This document shows positions 39,685 through 48,742 of a DNA stretch of 64,000 nucleotides, piece after piece. The translations under genes and the position numbers were made by a program. Positions within the stretch are counted from its first letter, which is position 1, and each line of letters opens with the position of its first letter. The notes beneath the pieces are model-generated. The model made no database searches. It was not told where the DNA came from and was given only the letters and a program-made list of their open reading frames with translations. The stretch is from Kluyvera intermedia (GTDB lineage Bacteria; Pseudomonadota; Gammaproteobacteria; Enterobacterales; Enterobacteriaceae): assembly GCF_034424175.1 (NCBI RefSeq), contig NZ_CP139986.1:496001-560000 (forward strand), in the 5' to 3' direction.

Positions 39685-40650
39685 TTACGCAAAATTTTCG
39701 AAGTATGCCTCCAACGCCGCCAGCTGTTCGCCGGCATCTTCAATGGCGTTGAATGTGCGCCGAAACTGGTCATCCGGAGCGTGTTCCTGGAGATACCAGG
39801 ATACGTGTTTACGCGCAATTCGGTACCCTTTAGCTTGACCATAAAAGTCATGCAGTTCCCGAATATGCGAACAAAGCAAGCGCTTCACCTCTGCCAGAGG
39901 CAGTGGAGGCAGCAGCTCCCCAGTGTCCAGATAGTGCTGGATTTCCCGAAAGATCCAGGGTCTTCCCTGAGCCGCACGTCCTATCATCAGGGCATCAGCC
40001 CCCGTATAGTCCAGTACAGCCCTGGCTTTAAGCGGGTCAGTAATGTCACCATTCGCGATAATCGGAATGGAGACGTTCTGCTTAACTACCCGAATGCTGT
40101 CGTACTCAGCGTCTCCGTTAAACAAGCAGGCGCGTGTGCGTCCGTGAATAGTCAGAGCTTGAATGCCACAGTCTTCAGCCAGTTTGGCAATTTCTAAACA
40201 GTTACGGTGCTCTGGTGCCCAGCCAGTGCGAATCTTAAGAGTGACAGGAACGTCCACTGCCTTAACAACCGCATTCAGGATAGCCTTCACCTGATCCGGG
40301 TATTGCAGTAGGGCTGAACCCGCAAGCTTGCGATTCACCTTTTTTGCCGGACAGCCCATATTGATATCAATAATTTGGGCACCGCTTTCCACATTAATGC
40401 GGGCGGCTCCGGCCATCTCGTCAGGATCACTACCGGCAATTTGCACGGTACGAATACCTGGTTCATCCACGTGCACCATACGTAAACGAGATTTGTCACT
40501 TTCCCAAACCTGAGGGTTGGATGACATCATCTCGGAAACGGTCAAACCTGCTCCCATCTCGTAGCACAGCGTCCTGAATGGTCTGTCAGTGATGCCAGCC
40601 ATAGGTGCTGCGATCAGGCGATTTCTAAGCTGGTATTGTCCAATGCGCAT
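39685..40650 (-). CDS. dusB: tRNA-dihydrouridine synthase B
   Basis: A 321-residue FMN-dependent enzyme with a TIM-barrel fold that reduces specific uridines of tRNA. It begins MRIGQYQLRNRLIAAPMAGI. The catalytic cysteine is in IDINMGCPAKKVNRKLAGSA near residue 100, and the phosphate-binding motif is IGRAAQGRPWIF. It leads the fis operon and affects Fis translation in E. coli. Confidence 0.97.
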   Translation of the reverse strand: MRIGQYQLRNRLIAAPMAGITDRPFRTLCYEMGAGLTVSEMMSSNPQVWESDKSRLRMVHVDEPGIRTVQIAGSDPDEMAGAARINVESGAQIIDINMGCPAKKVNRKLAGSALLQYPDQVKAILNAVVKAVDVPVTLKIRTGWAPEHRNCLEIAKLAEDCGIQALTIHGRTRACLFNGDAEYDSIRVVKQNVSIPIIANGDITDPLKARAVLDYTGADALMIGRAAQGRPWIFREIQHYLDTGELLPPLPLAEVKRLLCSHIRELHDFYGQAKGYRIARKHVSWYLQEHAPDDQFRRTFNAIEDAGEQLAALEAYFENFA

Positions 40651-40689
40651 GAGTTAAGAAATGACCATACTGTGACTGCAAGGCGGCGT

Positions 40690-40718
40690 ATATTACGCAT
40701 TTTTCGCACGAGATGAAA
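40690..40718 (-). promoter_or_regulatory. dusB-fis promoter
   Basis: On the minus strand the -35 TTTCAT (40713-40718) and -10 TAATAT (40690-40695) have a 17-base spacer, followed by a GC-rich ACGCCGCC discriminator typical of stringently controlled genes. This is the known fis promoter layout. The rest of the 318-base gap (40651-40968) is AT-rich and probably holds Fis sites. Confidence 0.8.
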
Positions 40719-40889
40719 GGCCAAACTTTGACCAATCCCCTGCGGTGGATCAAAGAATTGCCGTTGAAGTGAGCAGGTTTAAATAATTCGCTTTTTAAAT
40801 CATTGGATTATGAAAATGTGTCGATTTTATCTACACATATAATTTTGCGTAACTTCTCATTTTTTCTTCAGTGGAGGTGAGGAAAGCAA

Positions 40890-40920
40890 GATAATCTGCT
40901 GAATTAATCAGCAAATTATC
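40890..40920 (-). terminator. Hairpin behind the carbonic anhydrase gene
   Basis: GATAAT-n-TGCTGA pairs with TCAGCA-n-ATTATC around a five-base loop. On the minus strand it is followed by TTGCTTT. It is a plausible but weak terminator for the gene ending at 40969. Confidence 0.45.
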
Positions 40921-40968
40921 GTAGCTTACTGTGACGATACTCGCATTTCAGAACATGATCGTGAAGGT

Positions 40969-41709
40969 CTATTCGACGACGACGCGACCATTAAGAGGCT
41001 GTGCCGGACGATTATTATCGTGGTGCATGGTATGGGTGAATTTTTTAAGCTGCGTCTCAGAAAGCGTCAGAGGATGCTTCATCACAATCCAGGTTACCCC
41101 CTCAGAGCAAGGCGGTGTTGTCAGAGAACCGCTGAAACGCCAGAAAGTCTTATCGCCAGGCAGTTGGGCATTAAGATTCATTTGGGCTGCAATGCTGGCG
41201 CTCTGGTCGGTTTTTTCGGGCATTGTTGCCCACAGTTTGTTGAGCTCTGAGTTCTCTGCGCCTTTATTGAACATCACGGCGACAACGGCAATGGCGCCAC
41301 TCGCATCTTTATGGACAAGGTGCATCTCCATCGCGTAATGCTTGCCATGGATAGTGTTCTCACTGGGTGCATGGAAGTGGAACTGCTGAAGTGTGAAAGT
41401 TTTACCGTCGATCGTAATCGTATCCGCTGTGGTCGTTTTTAACCCTGCCTGAATGGTATGGCCATTGTTAATGAGCGTTACTGGCCCATCTGAATAATGG
41501 ACTTCCAGCGGCGAAAGATGCGCATTAAGCGTTGTCTCAATATTAATTGGGGATTGATTCATACCGGTTTGGCAGGTTTTGTTCTCTTCACTGAGTGTGC
41601 CCCAGTGTTCAGGAGCACCTTCCCCTACGTAGCCCCAGTGAGATGCAAAAGATGTAACAGGAATAATGCTCAACGCTAGCAGCGCAGCCTTGCCGAAAGT
41701 TGTTTTCAT
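40969..41709 (-). CDS. cah: Periplasmic alpha-class carbonic anhydrase
   Basis: A 246-residue enzyme that interconverts CO2 and bicarbonate. The signal peptide (about residues 1-22, cut after TSFA) is followed by mature SHWGYVGEGAPEHWG. The zinc histidines are H111 and H113 (QQFHFHAPSEN) and H130 (EMHLVH). C46 and C201 (TTPPCSEG) can form the disulphide of periplasmic alpha enzymes. All family motifs are intact. This gene is not in E. coli K-12 at this place; similar genes occur in Klebsiella. It is monocistronic. Confidence 0.93.
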   Translation of the reverse strand: MKTTFGKAALLALSIIPVTSFASHWGYVGEGAPEHWGTLSEENKTCQTGMNQSPINIETTLNAHLSPLEVHYSDGPVTLINNGHTIQAGLKTTTADTITIDGKTFTLQQFHFHAPSENTIHGKHYAMEMHLVHKDASGAIAVVAVMFNKGAENSELNKLWATMPEKTDQSASIAAQMNLNAQLPGDKTFWRFSGSLTTPPCSEGVTWIVMKHPLTLSETQLKKFTHTMHHDNNRPAQPLNGRVVVE

Positions 41710-41813
41710 TTAATTCGCCCAGTGAATATAAAATAAATATTTATTAGTAACTTAACTGTTCTACGAAGATATTTTATCTCAGGGCGAAGGGGAGTTTTAT
41801 ACAGAAAACGCGG

Positions 41814-41841
41814 AAAAAAATATGGCCTCCAGAGAGGCCAC
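41814..41841 (-). terminator. Terminator of the prmA transcript
   Basis: On the minus strand TGGCCTC-TCTG-GAGGCCA is followed by ATTTTTTT, just behind prmA. Confidence 0.9.
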
Positions 41842-41850
41842 GATGGGGGG

Positions 41851-42732
41851 TTATTTCTTGCGTCCGGTAATCCGGCACCACTCTTCTTTCTCAACCACAG
41901 GATCGAGGTCAAAAAGATCGGAATAGGCTTCGCATACGCTTTCAGCCTGGCTTGCAAGGATGCCCGAAAGGCCCAGCAGGCCGCCTGTAACCGGCAGCAC
42001 GCTGATTAAAGGGGCCAGCTCGCGTAATGGGCCCGCCAGAATGTTAGCGACCACCACATCGGCTTTCATGGCCTCTGGCTGATCCTGCGGCAGATAGAGT
42101 TCCAGGCGTTCAGAGACGCCGTTACGCTGTGCGTTGTCGCGGCTTGCCTGAATGGCCTGCGGATCGATATCGATCCCGATAGCTTTTGCGGCACCAAGCT
42201 TCAGTGCGGCGATCGCCAGGATCCCAGAGCCACAACCAAAATCAATCACCGTCTTGCCGACTAAATCTAAGCCGTCGAGCCATTGCAGGCACAGGGAGGT
42301 CGTTGGGTGGGTGCCGGTGCCGAATGCCAGACCCGGATCCAGCATGACGTTAACGGCGTTCACGTCCGGCACGTCGCGCCAGCTTGGGCAGATCCACAGA
42401 CGCTCGCCGAAACGCATCGGATGGAAGTTATCCATCCACTCGCGTTCCCAGTCTTTATCTTCAAGCTGTTCGATTTTATGCGCAAAGCCCGCGCCCAGCA
42501 GTGGATGCTGCTCCAGGATGGCAACAACCTCTTTCATGTCGGTTTCTGCGTCGAACAGACCGATAACGTCGGTATCACCCCACAGGCGAGTTTCGCCCGG
42601 CAGCGGCTCAAAAACCGGCGTGTCATGCGTATCCTGGAAGGTGATGGATACAGAACCGGCCTCCATCAGCGCATCGCTAAGATCTTCGGCATTCGCGCCG
42701 GTAGTATTCAGTTTTAGTTGGATCCACGGCAT
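41851..42732 (-). CDS. prmA: Ribosomal protein L11 methyltransferase
   Basis: A 293-residue SAM-dependent enzyme that trimethylates several amino groups of ribosomal protein L11. A small N-terminal L11-recognition domain (about 1-55) precedes the Rossmann methyltransferase fold, with VIDFGCGSGILAIAALKLGA near 162 and IGIDIDPQAIQ near 185. It follows panF by 10 bases, the same operon as in E. coli. Confidence 0.96.
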   Translation of the reverse strand: MPWIQLKLNTTGANAEDLSDALMEAGSVSITFQDTHDTPVFEPLPGETRLWGDTDVIGLFDAETDMKEVVAILEQHPLLGAGFAHKIEQLEDKDWEREWMDNFHPMRFGERLWICPSWRDVPDVNAVNVMLDPGLAFGTGTHPTTSLCLQWLDGLDLVGKTVIDFGCGSGILAIAALKLGAAKAIGIDIDPQAIQASRDNAQRNGVSERLELYLPQDQPEAMKADVVVANILAGPLRELAPLISVLPVTGGLLGLSGILASQAESVCEAYSDLFDLDPVVEKEEWCRITGRKK

Positions 42733-42742
42733 GGCAAACTCT

Positions 42743-44194
42743 TTATTTATCAGTAGAAATTACGGCAGTCTGTGGCACCGGTTGACCGAAACGGTTCCCG
42801 ACCACAAACGCCAGAAAACTTAGCAGTAACGAAGGCACAATCGGATGGAAGCCCAGGTACTGAACATTCAATGTGGCGAGCACGGCATAGAGCACGCCGC
42901 CGACGATCATCGCGCTCAGCGCGCCCGTCGCATTTGCCCGTTCCCAATACAAGCCGAGTACCAGTGGCCACAGGAATACGGCCTCCAGCCCCCCAAACGC
43001 GAGCAGGTTTAGCCAGATAATCATCTCTGGTGGACGCCAGGCAGCCAGCAGCAGCAGTGCCCCCAAAATCAGCGTGATCACGGCTGACATTCGCTTGAGG
43101 CGACGCTCATTTTGCATATGTTCAGGGTGCAGATTCAAATACAGATCTTTGATGATCGTAGCGGAACTTTGCAATAATTGGGCGTTAATTGTCGACATAA
43201 TCGCCGCCATCGGCGCCGCCAGGAATATGCCTGCGGCAAACGGTGGGAGCACTTTCACCATCAGCGTTGGAATCACCAGGTCTGGCACCGTGAGGTCAGG
43301 AATCACGGCTCGGCCCAATGCGCCCGCGAGGTGCATCCCAAACATCAGAATCGCCACAACGATGGTGCCAATAATCATGCCCCGATGAACTGCTTTACTG
43401 TCTTTGTAAGAAATGCAGCGTACAGCCGTATGCGGAAGCCCGATAACACCAAAGCAGACCAGTACCCAGAATGAGGTCATAAAGGTGGGAGAGAGAATAT
43501 CCTCTGCGCCTTGTGGTGAAACCAGCTTGGGATCGATAGTTTCAAGCGTCTGCACTGCATGGGTTAGCCCGCCAGCGGCATGAACAACCCCCACCAGCAA
43601 CACAATGGTGCCAATTAGCATCACCATGCCCTGCATCGTATCGTTGAGGACGCTGGCACGAAAGCCGCCAAACGCGGTATACAGCGCAATACTGATGCCG
43701 AAAATCAGCAGGCCGGTTTCATAAGGAATACCGGCCGCGGTTTCCAGGAGACGTGCACCGCCAATAAACTGCACGGTCATGGCGCCGACAAAGGCCACCA
43801 GCAGACTCACGCTTGCCAGCCAGACCAGCAGACGGCTTTGATAGCGGGCAAACAGCATATCATTGAGGGTGACGGCGTTATAACGGCGCGCAAGGATGGC
43901 GAATTTCTTCCCCAGAATGCCAAGCGATAGCCATATTGCCGGAAGCTGAATCATTGCCAACAGCACCCAACCAAGGCCGTATTTATACGCGGCACCGGGG
44001 CCACCAATAAATGAACTGGCGCTGATATAAGTTGCCGTCAGCGTCATGGCCAGAACAATTCCGCCCATGGAACGACTACCGAGAAAATACTCGTTGAGGA
44101 AATTCCCCGTGACCCGTTTACGCATGGCGTAAATTGACAAGCCAAATACCACCACCAGATAGGCGATAAGCGGCAGGATAACTTCAAGCTGCAT
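42743..44194 (-). CDS. panF: Sodium/pantothenate symporter
   Basis: A 483-residue member of the sodium:solute symporter family with about twelve membrane helices. It takes up pantothenate for coenzyme A synthesis. It begins MQLEVILPLIAYLVVVFGLS and contains ATYISASSFIGGPGAAYKYG. ATG 44194 gives the E. coli start and length; an upstream in-frame start at 44221 would add nine residues that lie within yhdT. It overlaps yhdT by 11 bases. Confidence 0.95.
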   Translation of the reverse strand: MQLEVILPLIAYLVVVFGLSIYAMRKRVTGNFLNEYFLGSRSMGGIVLAMTLTATYISASSFIGGPGAAYKYGLGWVLLAMIQLPAIWLSLGILGKKFAILARRYNAVTLNDMLFARYQSRLLVWLASVSLLVAFVGAMTVQFIGGARLLETAAGIPYETGLLIFGISIALYTAFGGFRASVLNDTMQGMVMLIGTIVLLVGVVHAAGGLTHAVQTLETIDPKLVSPQGAEDILSPTFMTSFWVLVCFGVIGLPHTAVRCISYKDSKAVHRGMIIGTIVVAILMFGMHLAGALGRAVIPDLTVPDLVIPTLMVKVLPPFAAGIFLAAPMAAIMSTINAQLLQSSATIIKDLYLNLHPEHMQNERRLKRMSAVITLILGALLLLAAWRPPEMIIWLNLLAFGGLEAVFLWPLVLGLYWERANATGALSAMIVGGVLYAVLATLNVQYLGFHPIVPSLLLSFLAFVVGNRFGQPVPQTAVISTDK

Positions 44195-44429
44195 TATCGT
44201 CATCCTCCAGCGAAATATCACGATAGATAAACTTGACCATCGCCCAGCACAGCAGAATAAACACCAGCGGCGTTAACAGACAGGCCATCTCAAACCAGTG
44301 CGGCAGACCTGTAAAACCCTGAACTGAGTTAGGTATGTAAGCACTCGCCAACCATGCAGCAAGATAGAGAAGGGTTAGCCACAGCGCCCAGCGCGCCTCT
44401 TTATGGGCCTGAACAAAACGTTTGTCCAT
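44184..44429 (-). CDS. yhdT: DUF997 membrane protein YhdT
   Basis: An 81-residue protein with two hydrophobic helices, starting MDKRFVQAHKEARWALWLT and ending in the acidic tail DISLEDDDNAA. DUF997 proteins commonly stand before PanF-type symporters. A helper role is only inferred from this pairing. ATG 44429 was chosen over a longer start (44531) that would run through the accC terminator. Confidence 0.88.
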   Translation of the reverse strand: MDKRFVQAHKEARWALWLTLLYLAAWLASAYIPNSVQGFTGLPHWFEMACLLTPLVFILLCWAMVKFIYRDISLEDDDNAA

Positions 44430-44496
44430 TTTTTGTCCCTTGTGGATGAAGAAAGCGGGGATTGTACCGCAAGGAAAAGATGAGGGGAGAGAAAAA

Positions 44497-44524
44497 GAAA
44501 AAAGGCCGGAAAATCCGGCCTTTT
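44497..44524 (-). terminator. Terminator of the accBC operon
   Basis: On the minus strand GGCCGGA-TTT-TCCGGCC is followed by TTTTTTCTTTTTC. It separates accC from yhdT. Confidence 0.92.
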
Positions 44525-44539
44525 GCTGCAATAACAGGA

Positions 44540-45889
44540 TTATTTTTCCTGCAATCCGAGTTTTTTCTCCAGATAGTGGATGTTGGTCCCACCATGCTGG
44601 AAGTGCTCGTCGCTCATAATACGCATTTGCAGGTCAACGTTGGTTTTGATGCCATCGATGATCAATTCCTGCAACGCATTCTTCATGCGAGAAATCGCAA
44701 TATCACGGGTCTCACCGTAGCAGATGAGTTTGCCGATCATTGAGTCATAGTACGGTGGTACGGTGTAGCCAGCGTAGATATGAGATTCCCAACGAACGCC
44801 AAAGCCGCCCGGAGCGTGGAAACGAGTGATTTTGCCCGGGCTCGGCAGGAAGGTGTTCGGATCTTCGGCGTTGATACGGCATTCGACCGCATGACCGCGA
44901 ACCTGAACTTCTTCTTGCTTGATGGACAACGGCTGACCGGCAGCAATACGCAGCTGCTCTTTGATCAGGTCAACGCCGGTGATCATCTCGGTAACCGGGT
45001 GCTCTACCTGAATACGGGTGTTCATTTCAATGAAATAGAACTCGCCGTTTTCGAACAGGAACTCGAAAGTACCCGCGCCACGGTAGCCGATATCCACACA
45101 CGCTTTCGAGCAGCGTTCGCCGATGTAGCGACGCAGTTCCGGCGTGATGCCTGGTGCTGGTGCTTCTTCGACGACTTTCTGGTGACGACGCTGCATAGAG
45201 CAGTCGCGCTCTGCCAGATAGATAGCGTTACCCTGACCATCAGCCAGTACCTGGATCTCGATATGACGAGGATTTTCCAGGTATTTCTCCATGTAGACCA
45301 TATCGTTGCTAAAAGCGGCTTTCGCTTCTGCTTTAGTCATGGAGATGGACTGCGCCAGGTCGGAGTCGCTGCGCACAACGCGCATACCACGACCGCCGCC
45401 GCCACCGGAGGCTTTGATGATAACCGGGTAGCCGATGCGTTTAGCATGGGCGCGGTTAGCGTCCATATCATCGCCCAGCGGGCCGTCAGAGCCAGGAACA
45501 GTGGGTACGCCAGCTTTCTTCATGGCGGTGATTGCAGACACTTTGTCGCCCATCAGGCGAATCGTTTCTGCTTTCGGGCCAATGAAGATAAAGCCTGAAC
45601 GTTCAACCTGCTCGGCAAAGTTGGCGTTCTCAGAGAGGAAGCCATAGCCTGGGTGAATTGCTACTGCCCCGGTGATCTCAGCTGCGCTGATGATTGCCGG
45701 AATGTTCAGGTAGCTTTTTACGGACTGAGCAGGGCCAATACAAACCGTCTCATCCGCCAGTAATACGTGTTTTAAATCGCGATCCGCAGTGGAGTGTACA
45801 GCGACGGTCTTAATGCCCAGTTCTTTACAGGCACGAAGAATACGCAGTGCGATCTCGCCACGGTTAGCGATGACAATTTTATCCAGCAT
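44540..45889 (-). CDS. accC: Acetyl-CoA carboxylase, biotin carboxylase subunit
   Basis: A 449-residue ATP-grasp enzyme that carboxylates biotin on AccB, the first step of fatty acid synthesis. It begins MLDKIVIANRGEIALRILRA. The glycine-rich nucleotide loop KASGGGGGRGMRVV is near 159-172, and the catalytic segment YRGAGTFEFLFENGEFYFIE is near 270-290. ATG 45889 gives the E. coli length; a longer in-frame start at 45934 lies inside accB. It is 10 bases after accB. Confidence 0.97.
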   Translation of the reverse strand: MLDKIVIANRGEIALRILRACKELGIKTVAVHSTADRDLKHVLLADETVCIGPAQSVKSYLNIPAIISAAEITGAVAIHPGYGFLSENANFAEQVERSGFIFIGPKAETIRLMGDKVSAITAMKKAGVPTVPGSDGPLGDDMDANRAHAKRIGYPVIIKASGGGGGRGMRVVRSDSDLAQSISMTKAEAKAAFSNDMVYMEKYLENPRHIEIQVLADGQGNAIYLAERDCSMQRRHQKVVEEAPAPGITPELRRYIGERCSKACVDIGYRGAGTFEFLFENGEFYFIEMNTRIQVEHPVTEMITGVDLIKEQLRIAAGQPLSIKQEEVQVRGHAVECRINAEDPNTFLPSPGKITRFHAPGGFGVRWESHIYAGYTVPPYYDSMIGKLICYGETRDIAISRMKNALQELIIDGIKTNVDLQMRIMSDEHFQHGGTNIHYLEKKLGLQEK

Positions 45890-45899
45890 CTTCGCCTCG

Positions 45900-46358
45900 T
45901 TACTCGATGACGACCAGAGGCTCGTCAAATTCAACTGGTTGACCGCTTTCGACCAGGATTGCTTTCACAGTCCCTGATTTATCAGCTTCAATCTGGTTCA
46001 TCATTTTCATCGCTTCAACGATGCACAGGGTGTCGCCCACGTTAACTTTCTGACCAACTTCCACGAATGCTTTAGCATCCGGGCCTGGAGTGCGATAGAA
46101 AGTACCAACCATCGGGGAACGTACGATGTGACCACTGATTTCAGCTTTAGCCGGGGCTTCAGCTGCAGCTGGTGCTGCCGCAACAGGTGCTTGCGCTTGC
46201 ATAACAGGTGCTGCGTAAGCCTGCTGCATCACTGGATAACCGGTGTTTGGCGCTGAACGGCTGATGCGCACAGACTCTTCACCTTCAGAAATTTCCAGTT
46301 CGTTGATGCCAGACTCTTCGACCAGCTCGATCAGTTTTTTAATCTTACGAATATCCAT
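45900..46358 (-). CDS. accB: Acetyl-CoA carboxylase, biotin carboxyl carrier protein
   Basis: A 152-residue carrier. The N-terminal domain MDIRKIKKLIELVEESGI is followed by an Ala/Pro-rich flexible linker (about 45-75) and the biotinyl domain, with the modified lysine in EAMKMMN. It is slightly shorter than E. coli (156) in the linker. In E. coli AccB represses its own operon. The start at 46358 follows aroQ by 22 bases; a much longer open frame upstream overlaps aroQ and is not real. Confidence 0.96.
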   Translation of the reverse strand: MDIRKIKKLIELVEESGINELEISEGEESVRISRSAPNTGYPVMQQAYAAPVMQAQAPVAAAPAAAEAPAKAEISGHIVRSPMVGTFYRTPGPDAKAFVEVGQKVNVGDTLCIVEAMKMMNQIEADKSGTVKAILVESGQPVEFDEPLVVIE

Positions 46359-46380
46359 GAGTGGGTTCCGTACTCTTTGT

Positions 46381-46833
46381 TTAGTGTGATTGTGACAGGC
46401 GTTTGACCGCCGTCTGTAAAGCGTATGAATAGCCGTCAGCTCCAAGTCCGCAGATAACGCCTGAGGCGATATCAGACAGATACGAGTGATGGCGGAATGG
46501 TTCGCGCGCATGCACGTTGCTTAAGTGAATCTCGATAAACGGGATACTCACTGCCAGCAACGCATCGCGAATGGCAACGCTCGTGTGCGTGAACGCGGCC
46601 GGATTAATCAGGATATAGTCAATGTTGTCTTTAGCCTGATGAATACGGTCGATGATGACGTACTCGGCGTTAGATTGCAGACTGTCGAGCGTGACGTTAA
46701 GCGTTTCGGCTTCCGCGTTCAAGCGGCTAACGATCTGGGAAAGCGTCAGCGTGCCGTACTTCTCTGGCTCACGGGTGCCTAACATATTCAGGTTCGGGCC
46801 GTTTAAAAGCAAAATGCGAAACTTGTCAGTCAT
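46381..46833 (-). CDS. aroQ: 3-Dehydroquinate dehydratase, type II
   Basis: A 150-residue enzyme converting 3-dehydroquinate to dehydroshikimate. Type II motifs are LLNGPNLNMLGTREPEKYG with the catalytic tyrosine, NPAAFTHTSVAIRDAL, and EIHLSNVHAREPFRHHS with the catalytic histidine. E. coli K-12 relies on the type I enzyme AroD; this gene is typical of other enterobacteria. It stands directly before accBC and is probably co-transcribed. Confidence 0.96.
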   Translation of the reverse strand: MTDKFRILLLNGPNLNMLGTREPEKYGTLTLSQIVSRLNAEAETLNVTLDSLQSNAEYVIIDRIHQAKDNIDYILINPAAFTHTSVAIRDALLAVSIPFIEIHLSNVHAREPFRHHSYLSDIASGVICGLGADGYSYALQTAVKRLSQSH

Positions 46834-47033
46834 TGTGCTGCTATCTCCTGCTATTCTCGGGTAAAAAACAAAATATACCTTCGATGCGCGATTGTCACCT
46901 TTTCAGAGGCTCAAAAACCCCTCCAGGAAAACCAAGGTCGCACATTATAACTATTTCGTAGCATTTGGCAGCTAAATACTGGTCCTATCAGGGAAGATTA
47001 TCAACTGCAATCGTGTAAAGAGCGTCGAACGTT

Positions 47034-47056
47034 AAAAGAATTGCGGTAAACCGCAC
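47034..47056 (-). terminator. Terminator of msrPQ
   Basis: On the minus strand TGCGGT-TT-ACCGCA is followed by ATTCTTTT, 12 bases after the msrQ stop. The remaining part of the 234-base gap to aroQ (46834-47067) should hold the aroQ-accBC promoter. Confidence 0.7.
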
Positions 47057-47067
47057 ACATCATGACG

Positions 47068-47667
47068 CTATCGCCACCACTGGCGGAACTTCTTATAACG
47101 ACACAAAAGCAGGGCGATGGCGGCCCCGGTGTATATCAATGGTTGAGGCGAGATAATTTTCACTGACCACAGATAATGTATCGGTGCGAGGATCGCGACA
47201 AGATAGACGAAGTTATGCAAAAGCTGCCAGCGTCGCCCTAATTTTCGCTGCATCGCCTGCGTTGAGGTCACAGCCAGCGCGAACAGAATCACAAAGCTAA
47301 CCAGCCCCAGCAGTAAATAGGGCCGAGTGATGATCTCTTGACCGAGTAAAGATAAATTTTGAATGCCTAACTCCAGCACACTGTAGCTGGTGAGATGGAC
47401 ACAGGCCCACGCAAAGCACCAAAGCCCGAGCAATCGGCGCGTGCGGATCAGCAAAGGTTGTTTAGCGTAGCGCGCCAGTGGCGAAATTAACAAGGTTGCC
47501 AGCAGAAATTTCAGAGCCATCCTACCGGTAAAATGCTGGATATCTTTGACCGGATCGGCGCTTAATTGCCCCTGAGATACAGCCCAAAACAGCCAGACAA
47601 AAGGCAGAAATGCCGCAAGATGCAGCAAAACTTTCAGCCAGACCACCTGCTTAGCCGTTATCCTCAT
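47068..47667 (-). CDS. msrQ: Haem-binding membrane subunit MsrQ
   Basis: A 199-residue inner-membrane b-type cytochrome (YedZ, ferric-reductase-like family) with about six helices. It passes electrons from the respiratory chain to MsrP in the periplasm. Typical parts are ARYAKQPLLIRTRRLLGLW and the helices with histidines (WACVHLTSY, LLHNFVYLVAILAPIHYLWS). Its start overlaps the msrP stop by one base. Confidence 0.95.
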   Translation of the reverse strand: MRITAKQVVWLKVLLHLAAFLPFVWLFWAVSQGQLSADPVKDIQHFTGRMALKFLLATLLISPLARYAKQPLLIRTRRLLGLWCFAWACVHLTSYSVLELGIQNLSLLGQEIITRPYLLLGLVSFVILFALAVTSTQAMQRKLGRRWQLLHNFVYLVAILAPIHYLWSVKIISPQPLIYTGAAIALLLCRYKKFRQWWR

Positions 47668-48665
47668 TAGAAATTCTCCCGCAAATTCATCCCGCGATAT
47701 AACGACGCCACCTCATCGGCATAGCCGTTAAACAGCAACGTTGGCTGACGCTGAACATCCAGAATGCCACCTGAGCCGATAAAGCGTTCTGTCGCCTGTG
47801 ACCAGCGCGGGTGATCCACGTGCGGGTTCACGTTGGCATAAAAGCCATATTCGTTCGGTGCGGCAAGGTTCCAGGTTGAGTCCGGGCGTTCACGGGTGAG
47901 TGTGATGCTGACGATGGATTTAATGCCTTTAAAGCCATATTTCCACGGCACGGTCAGGCGAATCGGTGCCCCATTTTGTGGCGGCAGCGCTTTGCCATAA
48001 ACGCCAACGGTGAGTAATGTCAGAGGATTCATCGCCTCGTCCAGACGCAATCCTTCTATATAAGGATAGGCAAGTCCACCGCCGATAAATCGGTCCTTCT
48101 GCCCGGGCATATGTTCCGGTGAATAAAGCGTTTTAAACGCGACGTATTTGGCATTGCTGGTGGGTTCAACGGCGGCCAGCAGTTTATGCAACGGGAAGCC
48201 AATCCACGGGACCACCATCGACCACGCTTCAACGCAGCGCATACGGTAAATTCGCTCCTCCAGTGGGAAGCGTTTTGTCAGGTCGTCGTGATCGAGCGTC
48301 AGGGGTTTGGCGACTTCCCCCCCAATGGTTAATTTCCACGGGTTTGTGGGCAAACTTCCGGCGTTGGCCGCAGGGTCAGCTTTGTCGAGACCAAACTCAT
48401 AGAAGTTATTGTAGCCGGTGACTTTATTTTCCGGCGTTAGAGCGAGCTTGCTCTGCCATTGCATGGGCTTATCAAAGGTTAGCGCGGGGCCAGATGGCGC
48501 AGGAGGTCGGTCGTTACCTTTAAACCAGTCGGTAAGGCTGGAGGCGTGAAGTGGGAGAGAAGCCGCAGCGGTGCCAATGCCCAACATCTTCAGGACCTGG
48601 CGGCGTTTTAGCATAAATACAGACTCGGCGGTGACGTCTGATTCGGTTAATTTTTTAGGGGTCAT
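47667..48665 (-). CDS. msrP: Periplasmic methionine sulfoxide reductase, molybdenum subunit MsrP
   Basis: A 332-residue molybdopterin enzyme (YedY) that repairs oxidised methionines of envelope proteins. The Tat signal peptide has the twin arginine in MLKRRQVLKMLGIGTAAAS. The molybdenum-ligating cysteine lies in YRMRCVEAWSMVVPWIG. ATG 48665 follows GGAGAG; a longer in-frame start at 48707 is less likely. E. coli keeps yedYZ elsewhere, under the hypochlorite sensor HprSR. Here the pair stands between aroQ and acuI without a regulator. Confidence 0.95.
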   Translation of the reverse strand: MTPKKLTESDVTAESVFMLKRRQVLKMLGIGTAAASLPLHASSLTDWFKGNDRPPAPSGPALTFDKPMQWQSKLALTPENKVTGYNNFYEFGLDKADPAANAGSLPTNPWKLTIGGEVAKPLTLDHDDLTKRFPLEERIYRMRCVEAWSMVVPWIGFPLHKLLAAVEPTSNAKYVAFKTLYSPEHMPGQKDRFIGGGLAYPYIEGLRLDEAMNPLTLLTVGVYGKALPPQNGAPIRLTVPWKYGFKGIKSIVSITLTRERPDSTWNLAAPNEYGFYANVNPHVDHPRWSQATERFIGSGGILDVQRQPTLLFNGYADEVASLYRGMNLRENF

Positions 48666-48742
48666 GATGCTCTCCGTCAGGCTTTTTTTTAAGCATGACG
48701 GAGGCAAAGTGTTATTGCGAATATATCACGAAAAATTGCAGA

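Noticed and set aside
45022..45598. Open frames opposite accC
   Set aside because: accC is complete and conserved here. The opposite frames show no family features.
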